The notes under the pieces were generated by a model that did no database searches, was not told where the DNA came from, and worked only from the letters and a program-made list of their open reading frames with translations. From NCBI RefSeq assembly GCF_017355875.1, contig NZ_JAFEWC010000001.1, forward strand, positions 2,232,001 to 2,296,000: 64,000 bases of DNA, written 5' to 3'. Shown piece after piece: positions 44,554-52,555 of this stretch (position 1 is the first letter of the stretch; every line of letters begins with the position of its first letter). The position numbers and the translations under genes are program-made. The stretch is from Aridibaculum aurantiacum. Lineage in GTDB: Bacteria > Bacteroidota > Bacteroidia > Chitinophagales > Chitinophagaceae.

Positions 44554-45783
44554 ACTTGCTCAATGTGTAGAGTTATAAAGAACGAAAATAAATGTTGAAT
44601 TGTATACCACCTGTGCGTTGGCAAAAAAGGTAAAAGCGCCTGCGGCAAAAAGAAGCGTTAGCCGCCGCTGGGAGTAACAGCGGCTGTAGCGTGGCAGCGT
44701 AGCGAGCCGTCAAAGACGCCAAAGAGAAGCCCTGTGAAGCGTCAGGCTTTGTGTCAGGGTCAGGGCAGAACGAAGGCGGCTGCGAGCACCACCGGCTGGG
44801 GCGGACAGTAAAGTGACCGTAGGGAACGATGGACGCACAGTGAAGGGGCGGAACGTGCCATGCACTACAAGGCTTTGTGTCAAGGTCAGTGCATGAGCAA
44901 GGGTCTCTGTGTCAGTGCAGCCCCGTAACGCAGACGGTGGTACGCAAGGCGAGCAAAATTATTGGCAGCGGGTGGACTGAATGCGACCGAAGTGAATGTA
45001 GGACGTAGTGGAGCGGAATGGAACCCAGTGAGTATTGTAGCGTGGGTTTGCGGAATGGTATGTGCATCACTTGTGCTTTGCTTTGTGCTTTGGATAGTGT
45101 GCCATGCCTTGCAGCAAATGGGCGGGCTACGAACGAGTGTAATGTAGCGGAACGAAGGACGAAATGAATGAGGTGGCATGAAGGACACAGGAGCTGCCGT
45201 GACGAATGCCGTATGAGCTGCAAGCAGTGTGACAAACTGCGAAGCGTAGCGAAGCACCCGAAGGGCAGTGCAGGTGCAGCAATACCATAAAAGTGCTTTA
45301 AACAGATGTGTTGCTGCTGCTGCACTGGTTTGGCGCATCTGCTTGCCGAATAGGCATGAGGAACACCGCTTTACCTTGCAGCGTGGGCATAGTTGATGTG
45401 AGAATTACTATTGTTGGGATATATTCTGAAGCTGAAAAGAAGCGTTGGCAGAAAGCTGACGACGATGAACGAATGAATGTAGTGAAACGGAATGAGTGAG
45501 TGAAGAGTTGTGAGCTTGTGCAGTGGGTCTAACTGGTGGGTAAAAGCATTTGGCTGCGAAGCATTGGCGTTGTGAGCAAGCGCAGCTATATGCTTTGTTC
45601 AAGGGCTATTCTTCTTCTTTTCTTTAATCAATTTGCTTGTAAGCTCAACGTTTGCATCTGGTTTAACTTTCCAGGTGGTACTTTAAATGTACCTTCACCG
45701 ATATTCACGTTTCTACACTCTGTCGTATCTGACACCTATTGCAGCCTGTACAAATTGGGGTTCACTTTTTAAGCAGGCTATTT
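44554..45783. other. Long G-rich gene-free region with short repeats
   Basis: 1.2 kb in which no frame looks like protein. The plus strand is visibly richer in G and A than in C and T, with recurring short strings such as GCGTAGCGA, GAACGAAGG and GAATGAG. A 24-bp direct repeat occurs at 44744-44767 and 44870-44893 (22 of 24 identical, core GGCTTTGTGTC), sharing GGCTTTGTG with the repeats on the other side of the GNAT gene. A 7-bp hairpin GCCGCTG/CAGCGGC is at 44664-44684. Confidence 0.6.
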
Positions 45784-46473
45784 ATGGCAATGACAGTTTC
45801 TGTGCAGTTAGACGGTTCTTCTGCGACCTATGAAGTAAAGCATGAAATAGACGGCGTCTACAAGGCAACACTTCTAAGTAATGCCTTTCTAATATCCCTT
45901 CACTTTCCGAAAAAGATTATCCTGATTAGGTCAAATGAGGGATGGACATCTGATTGCCCCATGAAGGCAATTGGTTTGAAGATTGGTCAGAAAATCAGTG
46001 AACATGAAGGTTCATCTATACTTCCCAACATAAAGGCTGAAGTTAATCTGCTCAACAGTGAGCAACCAATCACCACTGTGGTTCCTTGTACAATTTTGAT
46101 TATCGACGATGATGAAGATGATGTTGCAATTTTGTCAGAAGCCTTTACACAATGTGGTGTTGATGGGGTTCATTATGTTTTTTCGGGCATGAAGGCTTTT
46201 ATGTACCTGCAAGGGGTAGAGCCTGATTGTTTGCCTAAACTTATTATTACAGACCACTTTTTGCCTGGAATGACCGGGGCAGAGTTCCTGAAAGATTTGA
46301 AAGGGATGGAAAAGTATAAACATATTCATGTGGTCGTACTATCTACTACCAAGTCCGAAAAGGAAATAGAAAAGTACAGAGAAATGGGAGCACTTGATTA
46401 CTTAATCAAACCTACCAGCTATGATGATTATGTTAGGGTTGCTGCTGACATGAAAAGTAGGGCTGGTTTGTAG
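45784..46473 (+). CDS. Response regulator with an unknown N-terminal domain
   Basis: A 229-residue protein from the ATG at 45784 (a TTG at 45739 is in frame). Residues 1-95 form a small beta-rich domain (VSVQLDGSSATYEVKHEIDG, FPKKIILIRS) that I do not recognise. Residues 100-229 are a receiver: acidic pocket IIDDDEDD, phosphoacceptor D157 in IITDHFLPGM, VVLSTTKS and the Lys in YLIKPTS. An N-terminal effector before the receiver is an unusual order. No histidine kinase is adjacent (the KdpD-like kinase is 1.1 kb away and has its own partner). Confidence 0.85.
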   Translation: MAMTVSVQLDGSSATYEVKHEIDGVYKATLLSNAFLISLHFPKKIILIRSNEGWTSDCPMKAIGLKIGQKISEHEGSSILPNIKAEVNLLNSEQPITTVVPCTILIIDDDEDDVAILSEAFTQCGVDGVHYVFSGMKAFMYLQGVEPDCLPKLIITDHFLPGMTGAEFLKDLKGMEKYKHIHVVVLSTTKSEKEIEKYREMGALDYLIKPTSYDDYVRVAADMKSRAGL

Positions 46474-46720
46474 AAGTAAACTGTTTTCCAAACTGGCAAA
46501 CCGATATGAGGGAGATTTAAATGGATAGAAGTGTTGGCGAAAAGCAAGTGCCATGAGGAACGAATGGCTCTTGCTGTGGGAAGCCGAAGGTGGCTAATGT
46601 TTTGCCTTGCGTGTGCTGGCTTAGCTACCGTAGGCTGAAGCCAAATTGCTCAATAGAATTACAGAATGTACAAGTGAGTGACACAACGAAAGATTAATCA
46701 AGGTACAGAAGCTGGCTACA
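46474..46720. other. Intergenic region between convergent genes, with hairpin-like motifs and repeat copy 2
   Basis: No gene seen. A GGCTT...AAGCC stem surrounds 46618-46642. The second copy of the 41-bp repeat lies at 46654-46694. Confidence 0.5.
46654..46694 (+). repeat. 41-bp intergenic repeat, copy 2
   Basis: TAGAATTAC (46654-46662), 7 variable bases, ACAAGTGAGTGACACAAC (46670-46687), one variable base, AAAGAT. Same orientation and internal spacing as the copy at 34092-34132. Confidence 0.7.
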
Positions 46721-46921
46721 TCACTGGTCTTTTGAGTACCACATTCGGTATTTCAGATATACCATGAAAAGCATACACAATATTATACCGATAAGTAAAG
46801 CCTGAACCCGTAAACGGTGTCGTTCTACATTGAAAGAAAGTATAATGGCATTTACAGAAAATATGGCAAGCACTACCCTGGCTACGCTGTACGTGTTTTG
46901 ATATTTACCTTGTACTTTCAA
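46721..46921 (-). CDS. Small two-helix membrane protein
   Basis: A 66-residue product starting at a TTG (46921-46919) that overlaps the TGA of the KdpE-like gene in a TTGA arrangement, which suggests translational coupling. It has two hydrophobic segments (VVLAIFSVNAIILSF and ALLIGIILCMLFMVYL) separated by a basic loop (NVERHRLRVQ). I do not recognise the family. Being the last gene of the kinase operon, it may modulate the sensor or transport; that is inference. Confidence 0.6.
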   Translation of the reverse strand: MKVQGKYQNTYSVARVVLAIFSVNAIILSFNVERHRLRVQALLIGIILCMLFMVYLKYRMWYSKDQ

Positions 46922-47607
46922 ATTGCATTACTTACAAAACGGTAACCCACTCCGGCTTCGGTTAACAGGTATTCTGGTCGGTTTGGGTCGTCTTCAATTT
47001 TCTTTCGTATCTGTGCTATGAACACTCTTAGGTATTGTGACTGACTGATGTAGCCAGGACCCCAAATTGCTCTTAGTAAATATTGATGTGTCAACACTTT
47101 GCCTTCGTTTCGGATAAGTAGTGCTAAAAGGTTGTATTCTGTTGCTGTGAGCTTTACTAATTGCTCTTTCTTCCAAACTGACCTTGTACTTAAATCAACT
47201 TTTAAACCTTTTGCATTGAAAACAGTGTCTCCTTCATCGGTGTTGATGGTACGTAATGCAGAACGAATACGTGCCAACAGTTCACCTGTACGAAAAGGTT
47301 TCGAGAGATAATCGTTTGCTCCGTTGTCCAATGCTTTGATGATGTCTTCTTCGCTCTTTTGAACGGAAAGGATAATGATTGGGTTGGTGAACCATTGTCT
47401 AAGTTTCTTCAATACATTATGACCACTATCATCCGGTAAGCCCAGGTCTAATAATATCAGCTCGGGTGGATGGTTTTCAGCCATTATCAAGCCTTCTTTT
47501 GCAGATGTTGCAGCCTTTGGTAGATAACCATTGCTTTGCAAGGTTATGTCCAGCAGCTTCCGTATTTGTGGCTCATCATCTATTATCAATATCTCTGCTT
47601 TGCTCAT
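46918..47607 (-). CDS. KdpE-like response regulator (OmpR family)
   Basis: A 229-residue transcription factor. The receiver domain (1-120) has D11-D12 in IIDDEPQIR, phosphoacceptor D54 in ILLDLGLPDDSG and Lys in YLSKPF. The C-terminal winged helix (130-225) contains LTATEYNLLALLIRNEGKVLTHQYLLRAIWG and YLLTEAGVGYRF, very close to KdpE. Its ATG overlaps the kinase stop (ATGA), so kinase and regulator are co-translated. Likely targets are the divergent kup-porin genes (inference from context). Confidence 0.9.
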   Translation of the reverse strand: MSKAEILIIDDEPQIRKLLDITLQSNGYLPKAATSAKEGLIMAENHPPELILLDLGLPDDSGHNVLKKLRQWFTNPIIILSVQKSEEDIIKALDNGANDYLSKPFRTGELLARIRSALRTINTDEGDTVFNAKGLKVDLSTRSVWKKEQLVKLTATEYNLLALLIRNEGKVLTHQYLLRAIWGPGYISQSQYLRVFIAQIRKKIEDDPNRPEYLLTEAGVGYRFVSNAI

Positions 47608-48680
47608 GCTTCTACTGACTGAAATTGTGTTGTTTTAACCGGTAGTGAAACAATGAACTTTGCTCCGCCATATTGTGACCTGCTTAGTTCCACACTTCCG
47701 TTCAACGCTTCTGTAAATCCTTTGACTATGGAAAGTCCTAAACCTGAACCGGCTGTTTTACTCTTGTTTGTTCTTAAAAATTTATTGAATACGTCAACAG
47801 GATTGATGTCGGTAAAACCTTTTCCGCTGTCTTCAATGGTTATTTCCAATACATCTGCATGACAGGTGGCAGCTATATCTATCCTGCAATCTGATGGTGT
47901 ATGTATGGCTGCATTATTCAGCAAGTTGTAGATAATCTGTTCTAACATGCCTTTATCCAAGCTGCAGAGTGGTAAGCCTGGTTTAATGCTGATGTGTATC
48001 TTTCTGCCTGCATTGTTTTCTTCAACTGCTTTCACTGTATGGTAAATTAATTCACCAATGTCCACCCAATCATATTTTGGTTGTATGTGCCCCGACTGCA
48101 AACGGGAAATGTTCAGCAGGTTTTCTACCTGTTGGTTTAGCCGTAGTGACGCTTTTGAAATTTCAGCAATCAACTGTTCCTGGTTTTCTTTGGTCAGGTA
48201 TGGATTTGTTTGCAAATTATCAGTTGCTCCTATGATTGCTGCAATCGGTGTTCGTAGTTCGTGTGATAGTGAGTTCAGGATGGTGTTGTACAATTTTACA
48301 CTGTTTGCCCTTTCTTCCTTCAGCCTTGCTTCCTTTTCTATTTGCCTGATTTTGTAGGTAAGCACACCACTAATCATGGCAATGATGAAGTACATGATAA
48401 ATAGTATCAGGTCTTCTGTGGCATCAACATGAATGGTGAAGCGTGGCGGTATAAAAAAGAAGTTCCAGATAAAAGCACTAAGCGCTGCTGAAAGGAGTAC
48501 CGGCAGTATGTCAAACGTGATAGCCAGTAACGATACCGTTACTAATAAAACCAATGCGGCTACCCTGTAGCCCATGTAACCTGAAAAGACGAAGCAAACT
48601 GCTGCAACAGCCATAATGACGGCGATACTTATCAGGTACTGCTTCGACTTATCGAGTGTATTGAACAAAAACTTATTCAT
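47604..48680 (-). CDS. KdpD-like sensor histidine kinase, short form
   Basis: A 358-residue kinase that corresponds to the C-terminal part of KdpD: four closely packed membrane helices of the DUF4118 type (about 12-110, including LPVLLSAALSAFIWNFFFIPPRFTIH), then the H box SLSHELRTPIAAIIG, N box EQIIYNLLNNAAIHTP, G1 EDSGKGF and G2 TAGSGLGLSIVKG. The N-terminal KdpD and universal-stress domains of the full 900-residue protein are absent, so it can sense K+ or turgor only through the membrane part. The kdpFABC genes are not in this window. Confidence 0.9.
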   Translation of the reverse strand: MNKFLFNTLDKSKQYLISIAVIMAVAAVCFVFSGYMGYRVAALVLLVTVSLLAITFDILPVLLSAALSAFIWNFFFIPPRFTIHVDATEDLILFIMYFIIAMISGVLTYKIRQIEKEARLKEERANSVKLYNTILNSLSHELRTPIAAIIGATDNLQTNPYLTKENQEQLIAEISKASLRLNQQVENLLNISRLQSGHIQPKYDWVDIGELIYHTVKAVEENNAGRKIHISIKPGLPLCSLDKGMLEQIIYNLLNNAAIHTPSDCRIDIAATCHADVLEITIEDSGKGFTDINPVDVFNKFLRTNKSKTAGSGLGLSIVKGFTEALNGSVELSRSQYGGAKFIVSLPVKTTQFQSVEA

Positions 48681-48802
48681 GCTTTTGACGATGGGACAAA
48701 ATTAGTCTACAGTGCTCACCGCTGGCTAAGGTCCGGCTGCAATACGCATAAAGATTTTATAAGGATTTTGCCTGCACAGAGCACATTGCCTTTCCCCGCT
48801 TC

Positions 48803-48810
48803 TACTTTTG
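48803..48810 (+). promoter_or_regulatory. -7 promoter element of kup (TACTTTTG)
   Basis: TACTTTTG matches TAnnTTTG, 21 bp upstream of the kup ATG at 48832. Confidence 0.5.
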
Positions 48811-48831
48811 ACACCCAAATTTCAGATTATA

Positions 48832-50799
48832 ATGTCAGCACATAACCGGGTAAGTGGTGCAGGTCTTTTGATTGCACTCGGTATCATCTTCGGTGACATT
48901 GGGACGTCGCCGTTGTACGTACTCAATGCTATTACCAGCGGTAAGGTTATCACTGAAGAATTGATAATAGGGGCACTGTCGCTGGTTATCTGGACGCTGA
49001 CGTTGCAAACAACTATTAAGTATGTAATACTTACGCTACAGGCAGATAACAAAGGTGAAGGTGGTGTTTTCTCCCTGTATGCACTCGTAAGAAGAAGGAG
49101 AAAGTGGCTGGTGATACCGGCAATGATTGGCGGTGCTGCGCTGTTGGCAGATGGAATGATTACACCGCCTATCTCTGTTACATCAGCCATTGAAGGATTG
49201 AAGCAAGTACCGGCACTTCATGATATTAGCCAATGGACGGTGATTTGGATTGTGATTGGCATCCTGACTGTCATCTTCTTTTTTCAGCAATTCGGAACTG
49301 CCTTCATTGGTCGGTCGTTCGGACCTGTCATGACGGTGTGGTTTACCATGCTTGCCACACTTGGCTTTGTACACCTGGTGCAGGACTTATCCATATTACG
49401 GGCTTTCAATCCGTACTATGGCATTAAGCTGTTGATTACTTACCCAAATGGTTTTTACATACTGGCAGGTGTGTTTCTCTGTACTACTGGTGCAGAAGCC
49501 TTGTATTCTGATTTAGGACACTGTGGCAAGTGGAATATCCGGTACTCGTGGGTTATGGTAAAGACCTGCCTTATCATTAATTATCTTGGGCAAGGTGCAT
49601 GGTTGTTGATGCATCATAATGGTGAACTCATAAGCCCGGAAATGATAGAAGGCGGGTTCAATCCTTTCTATGGTGTAATGCCAAAGTGGTTCATCTATTT
49701 TGGAATTACCATTGCCACCGCTGCTACCATCATCGCCAGCCAGGCACTTATTTCCGGTTCGTTTACATTGGTGAGTGAAGCCATGCGATTGAATTTAGCC
49801 CCCAAGCTCAAAATCAATTATCCTACTGAAGCCAAAGGACAACTATTTGTACCGGCAGTGAACCTGCTGCTTTATCTCGGTTGCATCGGTATTGTCCTTT
49901 ATTTCAAAAAAGCATCGAACATGGAAGCAGCGTATGGGTTAGCTATCACCATTACGATGATAGCAACGTCCATATTGTTTGCCAACTATCTTGTATTGCG
50001 ACGGACGAAGCCTGCCCTGATTTACCTGTATCTGGCTGTTTACCTGACTATCGAGTTGAGCTTCTTCTATGCCAATCTGGAGAAGTTTCCGCATGGTGGT
50101 TATGTTACTTTAATTGTAGGTGGCTTGTTGTTCTTCGTAATGTATGATTGGTTCCGGGCACGGAAAATCAAGAACCGCTATGTGGAGTTTGTACGGCTGG
50201 AACATTACATTCCCAAAATACAAGAGTTGAGCAATGACAAAACTATTCCGAAATATGCTACGCATCTTGTGTACCTGACGAGTGCTGATAATCCAAAGGA
50301 GATAGAACATAAAATCATTTACTCCATTCTGAACCGCAAACCGAAACGAGCTGATATTTTCTGGTTTATCCATGTAGATACAGTGGATGAACCTTATACA
50401 ATGGAGTACACGGTTTCGCATATCATTCCTAATGACATTATCCGGGTGGAGTTCCGACTGGGTTTCAGGGTGCAGCCGAGAATTGATTATATGTTTCGTA
50501 AGGTAGTAGAAGATTTGGTACGCAACAAAGAAGTAAACATTACCAGCCGGTACACCAGTCTTGAAAAAGCGAATGTTGTGGGTGATTTTCAGTTTGTGGT
50601 GATGGAGAAGTACCTAAGCCAGGATAACGAATTGCCATTTTATGAAAAACTGATTATGAAGTTTCACTTCTGGCTGAAGGAAATTTCCTTATCGGAAGAA
50701 AGGGGGTTTGGCTTAGACCCTGCTAACGTGGTGGTTGAGAAGTTTCCGCTAATAGTAGCACCGGTTACTAATCTGCGGCTTAAAAGAATTGATGATTGA
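48832..50799 (+). CDS. kup: KUP-family potassium transporter
   Basis: A 655-residue K+/H+ symporter from the ATG at 48832. The N-terminal signature GIIFGDIGTSPLYV, the ADNKGEGGVFSLYALVRRR loop, LLADGMITPPISV and TTGAEALYSDLGHCG are classic KUP motifs; about twelve membrane helices are followed by a cytoplasmic C-terminal domain (about 450-655). Its stop overlaps the porin start (TGATG). The divergent KdpD/KdpE-like system suggests regulation by potassium limitation. Confidence 0.95.
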   Translation: MSAHNRVSGAGLLIALGIIFGDIGTSPLYVLNAITSGKVITEELIIGALSLVIWTLTLQTTIKYVILTLQADNKGEGGVFSLYALVRRRRKWLVIPAMIGGAALLADGMITPPISVTSAIEGLKQVPALHDISQWTVIWIVIGILTVIFFFQQFGTAFIGRSFGPVMTVWFTMLATLGFVHLVQDLSILRAFNPYYGIKLLITYPNGFYILAGVFLCTTGAEALYSDLGHCGKWNIRYSWVMVKTCLIINYLGQGAWLLMHHNGELISPEMIEGGFNPFYGVMPKWFIYFGITIATAATIIASQALISGSFTLVSEAMRLNLAPKLKINYPTEAKGQLFVPAVNLLLYLGCIGIVLYFKKASNMEAAYGLAITITMIATSILFANYLVLRRTKPALIYLYLAVYLTIELSFFYANLEKFPHGGYVTLIVGGLLFFVMYDWFRARKIKNRYVEFVRLEHYIPKIQELSNDKTIPKYATHLVYLTSADNPKEIEHKIIYSILNRKPKRADIFWFIHVDTVDEPYTMEYTVSHIIPNDIIRVEFRLGFRVQPRIDYMFRKVVEDLVRNKEVNITSRYTSLEKANVVGDFQFVVMEKYLSQDNELPFYEKLIMKFHFWLKEISLSEERGFGLDPANVVVEKFPLIVAPVTNLRLKRIDD

Positions 50800-51899
50800 T
50801 GAAAAAGACTTCATTTAAGATATTGGCTGCTTTGGGTTGTTTATTACTTTCATTGATAGGTACTTCACAAGATACTGCTACGCAAACGTCAACACTTGAA
50901 AGCAGGGTGTATCTCGATGCCTATTATTCGTATGACTTCGCTAAACCTGCTTCACACCTGAAAGCTCCTTTCCTGTACAACCACAACCGGCACAATGAAG
51001 TGAATGTAAATCTTGCTTTAGCAAGTCTCACTTACAAAGGAAAAACAACAAGGGCTGCGCTGGGGCTAATGACCGGAACGTATGCACAATATAACCTGGC
51101 AGCTGAACCACAGGTATTGCAATATGTATTTGAAGCGAATGCAGGCGTCAAGTTATCGTCAGATAAAAACCTTTGGATGGACATTGGCATCATGCCTTCC
51201 CATATCGGTTTTGAAAGTGCTATCAGCAAAGATTGTTGGACACTGACCAGAAGCGTTTTGGCTGAAAACTCTCCATACTATGAAACCGGTGCAAGGCTTT
51301 CTTATACTACTAAAAATGAGAAGTGGTATGCTGCTGCTTTACTGCTAAACGGATGGCAAAGAATAACTCGTGTACCGGGTAACAACACACCTACATTTGG
51401 TACACAGTTGACTTACTCACCAACAGATAAACTAAGCCTTAACTGGAGCACCTTCATCGGCAATGATAAGCCGGATACTGCAAGGCAATGGCGGTATTTC
51501 AATAACCTGTATGCCGTATGGCAACTAAATAAAAACTGGGGCTTGACATTGGGCTTTGACTATGGACTGGAACAAAAACAGCGTGTCTCTTCCAGTTTCA
51601 ACAAGTGGTATTCGCCAGTTGCTATCCTGCGGTATGAAAGCAACCATTGGGCTGTAGCGGCAAGAGCCGAATACTACAGTGATAAAGCAGGTGTGATTGT
51701 GCCGTTGGTCAATACAAAGCCTTTTCAAATGCAGGGCTACTCTATAAATGTTGACAGAAAGATTGGCGGCAATGCTTTATGGAGAATGGAATGGAGAATG
51801 ATGCATAACAGCTCACCCTACTTTGAGCAAAGTGGTGGTTTTGCTTCCACTAACCATTTTGTTACTGCTTCGGTTGTGATTGATTTGGTCCGGAAGTAA
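50799..51899 (+). CDS. Outer-membrane porin of the Kdp/Kup-associated type
   Basis: A 366-residue protein with a signal peptide (KILAALGCLLLSLIGTSQ) and alternating beta strands rich in Tyr, Trp and Asn to a C-terminal VTASVVIDLVRK, typical of an outer-membrane barrel. Motifs such as YLDAYYSYDFAKP, HNRHNEVNVNLALASLTYKG and GIMPSHIGFESAISKD mark the porin family that accompanies kdp genes in Bacteroidota. The ATG overlaps the kup stop by one base, so it is coupled to kup and probably lets K+ cross the outer membrane (inference). Confidence 0.85.
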   Translation: MKKTSFKILAALGCLLLSLIGTSQDTATQTSTLESRVYLDAYYSYDFAKPASHLKAPFLYNHNRHNEVNVNLALASLTYKGKTTRAALGLMTGTYAQYNLAAEPQVLQYVFEANAGVKLSSDKNLWMDIGIMPSHIGFESAISKDCWTLTRSVLAENSPYYETGARLSYTTKNEKWYAAALLLNGWQRITRVPGNNTPTFGTQLTYSPTDKLSLNWSTFIGNDKPDTARQWRYFNNLYAVWQLNKNWGLTLGFDYGLEQKQRVSSSFNKWYSPVAILRYESNHWAVAARAEYYSDKAGVIVPLVNTKPFQMQGYSINVDRKIGGNALWRMEWRMMHNSSPYFEQSGGFASTNHFVTASVVIDLVRK

Positions 51900-51922
51900 A
51901 AGAACCATAACGATGGTATTAT

Positions 51923-52537
51923 CTATTTCTTTTTGAAACTACAAAACAAGAAATTCTGAACAGTATTAAAAGGGGTAGTATGGTCTTCAGTAATGCATTT
52001 AATCCTGTCAAATGCCACTTCAAATCTTGCTGACATGGATGCTTCGGAGTATTGCTTTATGTCTAACCCACTGCATTTGGTCGGACCCTGTTCAGAGAAT
52101 GTGCCAAGAACTAAGTAACCATCTTTTTTAATTGCATCTTCCGCAATGGATACATACTTGTAAATCTTTTCTTCGCTGGACAGAAAATGGAAAGCAGCAC
52201 GGTCATGCCACAAATCAAATTGTACCGGTGGTACAAAGGCTGTGATGTCAGAAACAATCCAGTGTACCTGTGAAGCTCTTGCACCTAATCGCTTCTTAGA
52301 CTTTTCAATTGCGGCAGCAGAAATATCCAATACATAAATGTTGCGATAACCCTTGTCTAATAATGCATCAACAAAGTGACTGTCGCCACCGCCAATATCA
52401 ATGATATTGGCAGATAGCGGCAAGTCATATAATTGTATAAAATCCATTGATGTTTTTGGATATGGCTGAAACCAGCTTACTTCATGTTCTGCTTTTGTTT
52501 CATATACCTTATCCCAATGGTTCTTTATATCCATCAT
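51923..52537 (-). CDS. Class I SAM-dependent methyltransferase
   Basis: A 204-residue methyltransferase with the SAM motif IIDIGGGDSHFVDALL (Gly-rich loop), the acidic residue after the second strand (VLDISAAAIE) and WIVSDITAF. The N-terminal HWDKVYETKAEHEVSWFQPYP is typical of a group of small-molecule methyltransferases annotated near thiol or chalcogen metabolism, such as thiopurine/sulfide methyltransferase-like proteins. It lies 18 bp downstream of the persulfide dioxygenase fusion and is probably co-transcribed, so methylation of sulfide or a thiol is a reasonable guess. Confidence 0.85.
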   Translation of the reverse strand: MMDIKNHWDKVYETKAEHEVSWFQPYPKTSMDFIQLYDLPLSANIIDIGGGDSHFVDALLDKGYRNIYVLDISAAAIEKSKKRLGARASQVHWIVSDITAFVPPVQFDLWHDRAAFHFLSSEEKIYKYVSIAEDAIKKDGYLVLGTFSEQGPTKCSGLDIKQYSEASMSARFEVAFDRIKCITEDHTTPFNTVQNFLFCSFKKK

Positions 52538-52555
52538 AGTTTCTTTTCTTGATTT

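Noticed and set aside
44886-45338. 150- and 137-codon minus-strand frames in the G-rich region
   Set aside because: The translations are repetitive, rich in His, Cys, Ala, Thr and Leu, and overlap each other; they reflect the skewed base composition.
46918-48680. Complete Kdp potassium system
   Set aside because: Only short KdpD-like and KdpE-like genes are present; kdpF, kdpA, kdpB and kdpC are absent from the window.
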